A stretch of DNA of 22,733 nt from an uncultured Eubacteriales bacterium (GTDB taxonomy: Bacteria > Bacillota > Clostridia > Oscillospirales > Acutalibacteraceae). Shown piece after piece: positions 15,571-22,681 of the stretch. How positions within the stretch are numbered: the first letter of the stretch is position 1; each line of letters begins with the position of its first letter. Position numbers and translations under genes: made by a program. The stretch spans positions 1 to 22,733 of the forward strand of contig CAKUPP010000018.1 of NCBI GenBank assembly GCA_934675165.1, in the 5' to 3' direction. The notes beneath the pieces are model-generated. The model did no database searches and was not told the DNA's origin. It saw only the letters and a list, made by a program, of their open reading frames with translations.

Positions 15571-15759
15571 TATTAAGAAATCATTATATATATATATAAC
15601 TTAATTTTAATTAAAATTTTATTTGGCAAATATTCCTCAGCGTGCCATAACTTTCCATGTGAAAGGTCGTTTTGTGTCGAGGGTTGCGTTTATATGTTCA
15701 ATATTGCTTATTTCTTGTCGATGCTTTAAGAGCATTTCTCAAAGGGTGATGGTGGCGGA

Positions 15760-17562
15760 ATGTTTAATAAAATTAGTCAAAAAACTATAAGTGAATTACA
15801 TAAAATACAATTTGTAATATTTCAGATTTATAAAGCAGGTCCATGGACACTTTTTAGCTCACTTTTTATTACATTGCTTAGTGGTTTATCCTCACTATTA
15901 ACATCGTGGTCAATATCTGAAATCTGTAGGAATTTAGAGTGCCGATCTTTAGCTTTCAACGATAGTTTCTTTTGGTTAGCATTTTTGCTGTTAGTCAATA
16001 TTTTAAATTTCTATATGGCTAATATAAAAAATGCTTTGTATAACATTACTGGTATAAAATTAGCACACAGTATAGAAAATTTGGTTGCATGCAAATTTCA
16101 GAAAATAAGTCAAAGCAAAATGGATGACCCGTATTTCTTAGATCTTTACCAGAACACTCTAGACAAATCAACTTATGAACCATTAAATGTTTCCGATTCT
16201 TTGTTTAGTATGTTGTCTTCTATTTTTGGTATTGCGGGATATGTTTTGATTTTTTTGAAGTTTGACTACAGATTAATGCTACTTCTTGTGGCATCTGTAT
16301 TCCCAGCTCTTTATATTAAGTTAAAACTAAATAAATCTTATTATAGATTTGTAAAGCAAAGCACTACTGACACACGCAAAATATGGTATTACTTTTCTTT
16401 GATGACGACCCCAGAAAATGCCAATGAGGTCAGAGTATTTAATTTGTACGATCATTTTAAATTAAAACGAAAAAAACTTTTTGACAAATTTGTAAATACT
16501 CATCATGTTCATACCCATAAATTTCTAATATATATGAGTATTTGTTGTGTTTTGGTTTTTTCTGCTATTGCATTTTCTGAGTTTTACCTACTAAAATTGG
16601 CAATTTCAAAATCTATAAGTATTTCTGAATTTGTATTTTATGCGCCATCGTTTATTTCATTTGAATTTTTAATTTTGAATTTAGTAGATGTTATTGCATC
16701 AAATAATAGAAGTCTACTTTTTTTAGATAGTTTATTTGAATTTTTGAATTCGCAGGAAACAGTGTTTAATTTACCCAAAAATGATACTTTACCAAAATTG
16801 GCAGATGATTTTATTATTGAATTTAAAAATGTTTCGTTTAAATACCCAGGCAGTAGTGTTTTTGCTCTAAAAAATATAAATTTGAAAATTGAATTTGGAA
16901 AAAGTATTTGTTTAGTTGGAGAAAATGGAAGTGGTAAATCGACGTTTTTAAAGTTGCTTTTGCGAGTATATACCCCGCAAGATGGTACGATTTTCTTGAA
17001 TGGCATAAACATAAACAACTATGATATCGAAACGTATCGTAAGCTATTTGGAGTGGTTTTGCAAAATTATATAAAGTACTACTTTGATGTAAAAACCTGC
17101 ATAGGACTTGGTAATGTTGAAAATGTAGATAATATCGATAAAATCAAGGCCGTTGCGAGTATAACACATGCTAATGATTTTATTAAAAAATATGGCAAAC
17201 AATACAACACTAACCTTGGAAAAAATTTTTATGCCGATGGTATAGAACCTTCTGGTGGTCAATGGCAAAAATTAGCTATCTCTCGAGCTATGTACTCCGA
17301 TGCTCCTATACTAATACTGGACGAACCAACCTCATCTCTTGATCCTAAAGCTGAAGACGAAATTTTTAAAGTATTTACTGATGCAAGTAAATATAAAATT
17401 ATGATATTGGTTTCGCATCGAATGTATAGCGCGCGTTTAGCTAGTAAAGTGGTTTTATTTGATGATGGTGAAATAGTAGCATGTGGCAGCCATTCTGAGT
17501 TGATTGAAAAATGTGAAAAATATAAACAAATGTTTTTCCTTCAAGCAGACAAATATAAATAA
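15760..17562 (+). CDS. ABC exporter (fused permease and ATPase) of the peptide cluster
   Basis: The protein is 600 aa from ATG 15760, preceded by AAAGGGTG and GGTGGCGG. The membrane domain (about 25-320) has hydrophobic segments near 28-52, 68-88, 150-185, 255-280 and 285-312. The ATPase domain (350-600) is complete: Walker A GENGSGKST at 387-395, signature PSGGQ at 497-501, Walker B with D521 and E522 in ILILDEPTSS, and H553 in LVSHRM. It is a half-transporter, expected to act as a dimer. Unlike many bacteriocin exporters it has no N-terminal C39 peptidase domain, so leader removal would need another enzyme; the S8 domain encoded by the last gene of the cluster is the obvious candidate. The most likely cargo is the modified product of the precursor encoded 80 nt downstream. 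Self-immunity by export is an alternative role. Confidence 0.9.
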   Translation: MFNKISQKTISELHKIQFVIFQIYKAGPWTLFSSLFITLLSGLSSLLTSWSISEICRNLECRSLAFNDSFFWLAFLLLVNILNFYMANIKNALYNITGIKLAHSIENLVACKFQKISQSKMDDPYFLDLYQNTLDKSTYEPLNVSDSLFSMLSSIFGIAGYVLIFLKFDYRLMLLLVASVFPALYIKLKLNKSYYRFVKQSTTDTRKIWYYFSLMTTPENANEVRVFNLYDHFKLKRKKLFDKFVNTHHVHTHKFLIYMSICCVLVFSAIAFSEFYLLKLAISKSISISEFVFYAPSFISFEFLILNLVDVIASNNRSLLFLDSLFEFLNSQETVFNLPKNDTLPKLADDFIIEFKNVSFKYPGSSVFALKNINLKIEFGKSICLVGENGSGKSTFLKLLLRVYTPQDGTIFLNGININNYDIETYRKLFGVVLQNYIKYYFDVKTCIGLGNVENVDNIDKIKAVASITHANDFIKKYGKQYNTNLGKNFYADGIEPSGGQWQKLAISRAMYSDAPILILDEPTSSLDPKAEDEIFKVFTDASKYKIMILVSHRMYSARLASKVVLFDDGEIVACGSHSELIEKCEKYKQMFFLQADKYK

Positions 17563-17586
17563 AACAAAACTTTATTAAATCAAATT

Positions 17587-17615
17587 TTTTAATATTCATA
17601 CTTTGGTGTAGCTTA
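17587..17615 (+). repeat. Left arm of the 29-nt inverted repeat around the precursor gene
   Basis: This arm is complementary to 17840-17868 at 28 of 29 positions. The odd position gives a G-U pair in RNA, so the transcript could form an unbroken 29-bp helix with the entire precursor gene and its ribosome binding site in a 224-nt loop. The arm starts 24 nt after the transporter stop codon. Pairing ends sharply on both sides, and no target-site duplication is seen. Confidence 0.92.
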
Positions 17616-17642
17616 TTTAGTAAGAAAAGAGGTGAACAAGTG

Positions 17643-17780
17643 ATGAAAAATAAAAAAATTTTGAAAAAGTTAAATTCAGTTAAAAAGAATAACATAGTAA
17701 AAGTTTTGCGTTGTGGATGTGGCTGCCAAGGCAAACCGTTTTCTGCTGCCGGTAATGGCTACATGGGCAGCTATCTATAA
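17643..17780 (+). CDS. RiPP precursor peptide, 45 aa, with CGCGC core
   Basis: The gene starts at ATG 17643, with AGAGGTG (17628-17634) 8 nt upstream; an adjacent in-frame GTG at 17640 would add one residue. The peptide has a strongly basic leader-like half (MKNKKILKKLNSVKKNNIVK), then VLRCGCGCQG with C24, C26 and C28, then a small-residue tail, KPFSAAGNGYMGSYL. The pattern of short basic leader, alternating Cys and Gly/Ser-rich end, between an exporter and a radical SAM maturase, identifies it as the likely substrate. It resembles the clostridial Cys-rich bacteriocin-like precursors linked to the CcpM maturase (TIGR04065-type, from memory) but has fewer Cys and a longer tail. Thioether bonds from the Cys residues are the expected modification. 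Product structure and activity are unknown. Confidence 0.85.
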   Translation: MKNKKILKKLNSVKKNNIVKVLRCGCGCQGKPFSAAGNGYMGSYL

Positions 17781-17839
17781 TGGTTTTATATAACAATATC
17801 TTTAATACTTAAAGTATCTTAATATTCTATATGCACAAG

Positions 17840-17868
17840 TAAGCTACACCAAAGTGTGAATATTAAAA
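17840..17868 (+). repeat. Right arm of the 29-nt inverted repeat around the precursor gene
   Basis: This is the partner of 17587-17615. It lies 60 nt after the precursor stop and 33 nt before the radical SAM start codon. It is followed by ACTTAG rather than a T-run, so it is not a normal intrinsic terminator. Confidence 0.92.
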
Positions 17869-17900
17869 CTTAGTTGAAGTGTGCAAAGCGAGGAGATGTT

Positions 17901-19259
17901 ATGGATTTAAATAAAATATATTTAGCGAAATTAATACAAACAAATAACCAAACTTATTTGTTTGATGCTTTGACCAATAGTGTTATAGCTTTGCCCCAAA
18001 ATGCAGATTATGACAATAATACTATAAGTGATAAAAATTATTATAAATTAATAAAGGATAATAATTTGCGCGATTTTACTAAATATATAGAGTTTAAGGT
18101 AGATTACCCGTACACAGATTTAGAATTATCTGATTTAGTGAATAACAAAATGCAAAGCATTACTTTAGCGTTAACCGAGCAATGTAATTTAAGATGTAAG
18201 TATTGTGGATATATGCCTAAGTATTTGAAAACGCCTTGCGAATTAAATGAAATGAATGAAATCATATTAATTAAGTCTGTAGAAATGTTATTAAGATCTT
18301 ATTTTATAGGTAAGTTGCCTCCTTCAATAAGTTTTTATGGAGGAGAGCCTTTGCTTAAATTTGATTTAATAAAAAAAGTGATAAAATATTGTAAAAATAA
18401 TTATTTATTCTGTAAACCTAACTATTATATAACTACAAATGGTTTACTTTTGGGCAATGATGAAATCATTGAGTTTTTAATTGAAAATAATTTTTATCTA
18501 ACTGTTAGCCTTGATGGTCCTCAAAGTATTCAAGACAAATACAGAATACAAAGTGATGGGCGACCTTCTTTTAACAAGGTTTTTGAAAACGTAACTAAAT
18601 TATATAAGTATAATCCTCGATTTTTTAAAGAACATGTTACATTTAATTCTGTGGTAGGCCCAACGACGGGTACAATTGAACAATATGAATTCTTAGAAAA
18701 ACTTTGCAAAATGGAAATAGTGTTGATAGATTGTAATATAACAAATCACTTTTCGAAACTCATTGAAAAAGAAAAACTTACACCCGTAGATGAACTAATT
18801 AAAGCTCAAAATCATTCTTTGATAAAAAAATCCATACTAAAAAATATGCAAAAGTATCACACATTATTAAGCGCCCCCTCATTTCAACAATATATTTTCC
18901 CTGGTGGTTTTTGTATCCCTGGAACAAGAAAAAATTTCATAACTACGGACGGTAAAATAATTGTATGTGAAAAAGTAAATGAAAACGAAGCTATGTACCA
19001 AATAGGTGATATTTTTAATGGAGTCGATATAAATAAAGTAAAAAAATTAATTTACACAACGGTTGAAAAAACACAAAAGTGTAAGACTTGTTGGGCTGCT
19101 AAGTTTTGTAGCATATGTTTTAAGGATATTTTTAATTTAACAGATGAATTTTGCAAAAAATCCCGCAATAGGATAGAAAGAGAGTTGGCTTATTATTTAG
19201 AAAATATAAAAAATAATAGAAAATTAACAAACTATCTTGATAATTTATCAATTGAATAA
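17901..19259 (+). CDS. Radical SAM/SPASM peptide maturase (CcpM-like)
   Basis: The protein is 452 aa. The start is ATG 17901, since GAGGAGA (17890-17896) directly precedes it; an upstream in-frame TTG at 17874 precedes that ribosome binding site. The radical SAM cluster motif is C95-x3-C99-x2-C102 (EQCNLRCKYCGY). GGEP follows at 147-150 and SLDGP at 203-207. The C-terminal SPASM-type region has C338, C356, C394, C397, C403, C406 and C418, enough for auxiliary iron-sulfur clusters. About 80 residues before the core probably bind the precursor leader. The arrangement GGFCIPGTR, DGKIIVCEKVN, IGDIF and CKTCWAAKFCSICF matches the clostridial Cys-rich-peptide maturase CcpM (TIGR04068) as I remember it. 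It would form Cys-derived thioether crosslinks on the peptide encoded just upstream. Confidence 0.92.
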   Translation: MDLNKIYLAKLIQTNNQTYLFDALTNSVIALPQNADYDNNTISDKNYYKLIKDNNLRDFTKYIEFKVDYPYTDLELSDLVNNKMQSITLALTEQCNLRCKYCGYMPKYLKTPCELNEMNEIILIKSVEMLLRSYFIGKLPPSISFYGGEPLLKFDLIKKVIKYCKNNYLFCKPNYYITTNGLLLGNDEIIEFLIENNFYLTVSLDGPQSIQDKYRIQSDGRPSFNKVFENVTKLYKYNPRFFKEHVTFNSVVGPTTGTIEQYEFLEKLCKMEIVLIDCNITNHFSKLIEKEKLTPVDELIKAQNHSLIKKSILKNMQKYHTLLSAPSFQQYIFPGGFCIPGTRKNFITTDGKIIVCEKVNENEAMYQIGDIFNGVDINKVKKLIYTTVEKTQKCKTCWAAKFCSICFKDIFNLTDEFCKKSRNRIERELAYYLENIKNNRKLTNYLDNLSIE

Positions 19260-19286
19260 AGTTAAATAAGGAAGGTAGAAAAATTT

Positions 19287-20945
19287 ATGAATATAAAAAT
19301 TGCAATTATTGATACCGGTATAGACAAAATAACTGCTGAAAGAAGTATTTGTAACGTTAATCATTTTTCCGTTAGTAAAAATAAAATAATAGAAAAATAT
19401 AAAATCCCAACACAAGAGCATGGTACCCTTTGCTTTAAAGAAATTCTTAAACAGAATATAGATTTTGATATTGAGGACATCAACATTGTTGATGAAAATA
19501 ATGAATTAAAAATTGAAAATGTACTTCTTGGCATCAAAAAAGCAATTAAATTAAAAGTAGATATAGTAAATATTAGCTTAGGATTTACTAAATATTTACC
19601 TGAACTTTTTGATATTTGCCAGCAGGCAATAAGTAATAATATTTTAATAATTTCTGCCGTATCACATACTAATGAAATATCATATCCGTCTGATTTAAAA
19701 AATGTTGTTGGAATAGATGTAAATCAAAATCAGAGAGAAATTGTCAAGAAAATTAATGCGTCTACATTATCGCTTAAAATGGTTGATAAAATATTTTTTG
19801 AAAATGGTATAAAATATGATTTTTCATCTACTAGTATGGCAAGTGCATATTTTTCAGGTTTATTTGCAAAGCAGCTTGAGAAAAATCCTATATTAGATAA
19901 ATTTATCGTTTTAAAAAAATTGTATGATTTAAAAATAAACTCGGAATTAGACTATATCGATGAACTGGAATATGATAAAATGCCTTTATATAAAAAGATC
20001 GAAAATAAAAGAATTGCAATTATAGTACTTCCGAAGGCAGAAGGTAATCGAGTCGATTGCCATTTAAAACTGAACAACATAGTAGCAATTTACAATCATG
20101 ACGACAAAAAGTTTTATTCTTTTGATGGAAAGAAAACTTCAAATTTTGATACAATTTTAATAATAAATTCCAGTCAATATGAATTAAGTGTTTCTGACAA
20201 TTTAATAACTCACTTTAATGATTATGAGTTAATATTTATAGGTAAATTTAAAAATTTGAAAAATTCATTGATTTATAAACATGAAAATTTTAATAATGAG
20301 ACTTTATCGGCTCTAAATAGACCATTAGTTTTAATTACTGGAATATCTTGGTCATTAGATAAATTTAATATTCAAAAATCTTTAATAAAAAATTTCGTAA
20401 ACGATAAATTTTCTGTAAAATCTGTAACATATAATGCGCAGGGTAGTATATATGGTTGTGATATTTTTGAGTACCCAGAAAAAATAGTATTTCCAGATAT
20501 CGTTTGCTCTATTAACAATTATATGTGTTGTGTAGAAGCTAATAATGAAATTGATCTTTGGCTTGTAAACGTTGGCGGTGGAATGTTTGTAAATAATTTT
20601 AATAAATTTAGTTTTGGCAAATTAACAGAAGCATATTTTCATGCATCAGACGTTGACGTTTTAATTTTTTGCATTCCCACTTTTGTTGACTTTGATCAAC
20701 TTGAGTTAAATGTAAAAAAAGCGGAAACATATGGAATAAAAAAAATCTTATTTGTAGTTTCTCCAAATACTTTTGAATGGTCTACTATAAAATCTTTAGA
20801 TGCAATAAAGACATACTGTGTCGACGAAGAAAAATACTTGAATAGTGTTAAGTATTTAAGAGAAAATTTTAATCAAGACATATTTACGTATAAAGATGTC
20901 TTGGATAAACAGTTGTACAAAAGAATAATAGATATACTAAGTTAG
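19287..20945 (+). CDS. S8 (subtilisin-fold) protease domain fused to a TIGR04066-like peptide-maturation domain
   Basis: The protein is 552 aa from ATG 19287, with AAGGAAGG about 12 nt upstream and 27 nt after the maturase stop. Residues 1-200 show subtilisin motifs: D9 in IAIIDTGID, H45 in QEHGTLC and S183 in SSTSMASAYFSG. The usual GTSMA-x-P reads STSMASA, and where subtilases have the oxyanion Asn (AAGN) this protein reads SAVSH, putting H127 there. No signal peptide or prodomain is present, so it should act in the cytoplasm. Residues about 240-552 look like the peptide-maturation family TIGR04066: RIAIIVLPK start, then LVLITGISWSLDKFNIQ (a degenerate P-loop-like segment at 347-363), SIYGCD, and NVGGGMF at 428-434. 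In CcpM clusters that protein normally stands alone, as far as I recall. Leader cleavage or maturase assistance is the likely role. Confidence 0.8.
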   Translation: MNIKIAIIDTGIDKITAERSICNVNHFSVSKNKIIEKYKIPTQEHGTLCFKEILKQNIDFDIEDINIVDENNELKIENVLLGIKKAIKLKVDIVNISLGFTKYLPELFDICQQAISNNILIISAVSHTNEISYPSDLKNVVGIDVNQNQREIVKKINASTLSLKMVDKIFFENGIKYDFSSTSMASAYFSGLFAKQLEKNPILDKFIVLKKLYDLKINSELDYIDELEYDKMPLYKKIENKRIAIIVLPKAEGNRVDCHLKLNNIVAIYNHDDKKFYSFDGKKTSNFDTILIINSSQYELSVSDNLITHFNDYELIFIGKFKNLKNSLIYKHENFNNETLSALNRPLVLITGISWSLDKFNIQKSLIKNFVNDKFSVKSVTYNAQGSIYGCDIFEYPEKIVFPDIVCSINNYMCCVEANNEIDLWLVNVGGGMFVNNFNKFSFGKLTEAYFHASDVDVLIFCIPTFVDFDQLELNVKKAETYGIKKILFVVSPNTFEWSTIKSLDAIKTYCVDEEKYLNSVKYLRENFNQDIFTYKDVLDKQLYKRIIDILS

Positions 20946-20947
20946 CA

Positions 20948-20976
20948 TTTACTTTTTACTAATAATATGTTACAAT
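20948..20976 (+). promoter_or_regulatory. Promoter for the LRR/ART-like secreted protein gene
   Basis: TTTACT at 20948-20953, a 17-nt spacer and TACAAT at 20971-20976, with the start codon 37 nt downstream. It overlaps a weak inverted repeat (ACTTTTTACT near 20951-20960 with AGTAAAAGT at 20981-20989), which could be an operator or a poor terminator of the peptide cluster. Confidence 0.6.
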
Positions 20977-21012
20977 GTTAAGTAAAAGTATAATTTTTAT
21001 GGGGGACCTACA

Positions 21013-22521
21013 ATGAAAGCAATTAAATTTAGTATGGCACTATTTACACTAACAATAGCCCTTTTCATGATTCCGAGTAATGTAATTTTTGCGTGTGACA
21101 ATGATAATTATCCTAAAACTTTGGAGCACGTGGAAAATGATGTTGTTTATACATTAAACGAGTCTGATCATACTGCTTCGGTTTCCGAAGTAAAAAATGT
21201 AAATTTAGCGGAAGTTATAATCCCCGAAAGTGTAAGTGATTATAAAGTTACTGAAATTGCAGACACAGCGTTTGGAAAACCTGTATATAAAAAGTGGAGC
21301 GCAATCATTCTTCCTGATTCAATTGTTAAAATAGGAAATAGATCTTTTAATTTTTGCCCTGAGTTAAAATTTGTGAAATTGCCTAATAATTTAGAAAGTA
21401 TTGGAAATGAAGCTTTTAGATTCTGTGCAAATTTAGGAGCGTTAACCATCCCTAATAAGGTAGGTTCAATAGGTGAAGAATCGTTTTTTGGCTGTATTTC
21501 TTTAAAAAATATAAATATACCAACGAACCTTACAGTATTAGAAAAAGGATTGTTTAAGCATTGTGTTTCTCTAAAAGGCATAAATATACATAAAAATGTT
21601 AGTAAAATATCGCCCGATATTTTTGATGAGTGTGGTGTAAATTTAGAACTTAAAAATACAACCGTAAATGATGACAACACGGAGTATAAAAAACAGGATA
21701 ATTCGATTATTAGTAAAAAAACAGGAGAAAAGATATTAAAATTTCCCACTTTAAACTATAAGTATATTGTAAAAAAATATCGTGCAATAAAGTTACGCCT
21801 AGCAATAAAAAATTTTATTAAAAATAATGCAAGTGATTGCTCGGTTGAAGATTTTGACAAACTTTGTAAAGATTTTTTGGAGAAAAATTCTTACAAACCA
21901 AAATTGCTTTCACTTGAAGAATTTGAAAAAAACGTTGAAAATAAAATGACTTTATATAGAGGTATATCTTCAAAAGAGTATGTAAATAATTTTAAATCGG
22001 GCAAAATGTTTTTTTCTGATAATTTGAGCATGGAACGGGGGAATGGAATTTATACCACCTCGCAGTATAATCATGCTAACATTTGGATTTGGTCAACCAA
22101 TCCGAACGATTGGAAAGTGATGGAACCATATGAAAATGATGAAACTTTATATAATGAAATGCTTTATAAATTAGTTCCACATGGCGAAGTTACAAAGATG
22201 TTTGTAGACGATTCTGCCAAAATTTTAAATAATAGCGATTTAAGAGAAATAAAAGATTTGGTTTTTAAAATGGAGCCCGAAAAATTCAAAAATGTACTTG
22301 CTTGGAGAGACTGCAATTTTCCCAAAACGAGCATTAAAAAATTAAACATATTTAATACCAAAGAACAATTGCTGTTTCATAACTCCGGGCTATTAACTAA
22401 GCTGCTAGGGTACGATGTTTTGTATGAAAAAGAAACTAATGCAATTATCGATAATAACGGAACTTTGGGTGATGAATATCTAGTAGTTAATCCAGGGGTA
22501 TTAAATATTTTAGCGGTTTGA
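21013..22521 (+). CDS. Secreted BspA-type leucine-rich repeat protein with C-terminal ADP-ribosyltransferase-like domain
   Basis: The protein is 502 aa from ATG 21013, behind GGGGGA. Residues 1-27 are a signal peptide ending near IFA-C; C28 could be a lipid anchor, although the preceding residues are a poor lipobox. Residues 64-215 contain about six BspA/LRR_5-type repeats with the pattern IxIPxxVxxIGxxAFxxCxxL, for example PNNLESIGNEAFRFC. Such repeats often mediate binding to host or other cell surfaces. Residues about 312-500 look like an ADP-ribosyltransferase fold: LYRGI with R316, GNGIYTTS (343-350) and a terminal GDEYLVVNPGVL with E488, an order resembling the R-S-E class. Whether it is catalytic cannot be told. 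It has its own promoter and lies next to the peptide cluster without obvious co-transcription. A secreted toxin or effector is plausible. Confidence 0.78.
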   Translation: MKAIKFSMALFTLTIALFMIPSNVIFACDNDNYPKTLEHVENDVVYTLNESDHTASVSEVKNVNLAEVIIPESVSDYKVTEIADTAFGKPVYKKWSAIILPDSIVKIGNRSFNFCPELKFVKLPNNLESIGNEAFRFCANLGALTIPNKVGSIGEESFFGCISLKNINIPTNLTVLEKGLFKHCVSLKGINIHKNVSKISPDIFDECGVNLELKNTTVNDDNTEYKKQDNSIISKKTGEKILKFPTLNYKYIVKKYRAIKLRLAIKNFIKNNASDCSVEDFDKLCKDFLEKNSYKPKLLSLEEFEKNVENKMTLYRGISSKEYVNNFKSGKMFFSDNLSMERGNGIYTTSQYNHANIWIWSTNPNDWKVMEPYENDETLYNEMLYKLVPHGEVTKMFVDDSAKILNNSDLREIKDLVFKMEPEKFKNVLAWRDCNFPKTSIKKLNIFNTKEQLLFHNSGLLTKLLGYDVLYEKETNAIIDNNGTLGDEYLVVNPGVLNILAV

Positions 22522-22580
22522 TTTTATATAAATAGTTGTATTGACGAGATTCACATAAGCCAAATATAGATGTAAGTAGT

Positions 22581-22615
22581 ACAGTCTGAGCCCAGTAATA
22601 CTGGGCTCAGACTGT
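22581..22615. repeat. Perfect 16-bp palindrome next to the tRNA-Arg fragment
   Basis: ACAGTCTGAGCCCAGT (22581-22596) is exactly complementary to 22600-22615 around a 3-nt loop. It is GC-rich for this genome. Neither side has a proper T-run (plus-strand tail ATCAAAAAA; minus-strand tail ACTACTTAC), so it is not a textbook terminator, though it may still end transcripts from the 21013 gene. Confidence 0.9.
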
Positions 22616-22636
22616 ATCAAAAAATACGTCTTATCA

Positions 22637-22681
22637 TGGCGTCCACGAGAGGATTCGAACCTCCGACCCCACGCTTAGGAG
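22637..22681 (-). pseudogene. 3' half of a tRNA-Arg(CCT) gene: probable attachment-site scar
   Basis: Read on the minus strand, the segment begins in the anticodon loop (CTCCTAA, anticodon CCT), continues with GCGTG, a variable region, the T arm GGAGGTTCGAATCCTCT, the acceptor 3' strand CGTGGAC, discriminator G and CCA (22637-22639). The partner GTCCACG of the acceptor stem, the D arm and the 5' anticodon stem strand are absent from the remaining 52 nt, whose sequence does not pair with GCGTG. The identity to a tRNA thus stops at the anticodon loop. This is the known crossover position of many tyrosine-recombinase integrative elements. In that geometry the element lies to the right, outside this window, and the window is the left flank. 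Confidence 0.75.

Larger units (their letters stand above)
14921..15759. other. 839-nt gene-poor region upstream of the peptide cluster
   Basis: No convincing gene of normal size is present. It holds the promoter of the minus-strand gene (14989-15017), three hairpins with T-rich tails (15149-15192, 15297-15327, 15430-15460), an AT dinucleotide run near 15584-15598, a candidate promoter at 15542-15570 and a roughly 190-nt leader before the ABC gene. The leader has an 11-codon frame (ATG 15694, TAA 15727-15729) behind GAGGG at 15679-15683, and a small ATGCT/AGCAT hairpin at 15721-15735 over that stop codon; this could be a regulatory leader peptide. The repeated hairpins suggest small RNAs, but no family is recognised. 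Confidence 0.5.

Noticed and set aside
15584..15598. AT dinucleotide run
   Set aside because: It is a short simple repeat expected in DNA this AT-rich.
17840..17868. Right arm of the inverted repeat as a simple terminator after the precursor gene
   Set aside because: There is no T-run after it, and its pairing partner lies 224 nt away, before the gene.
20951..20994. Inverted repeat ACTTTTTACT/AGTAAAAGT as the terminator of the peptide cluster
   Set aside because: The arms are A/T-dominated with a bulge and overlap a good promoter, so termination is unlikely to be strong; kept only as a comment on the promoter.
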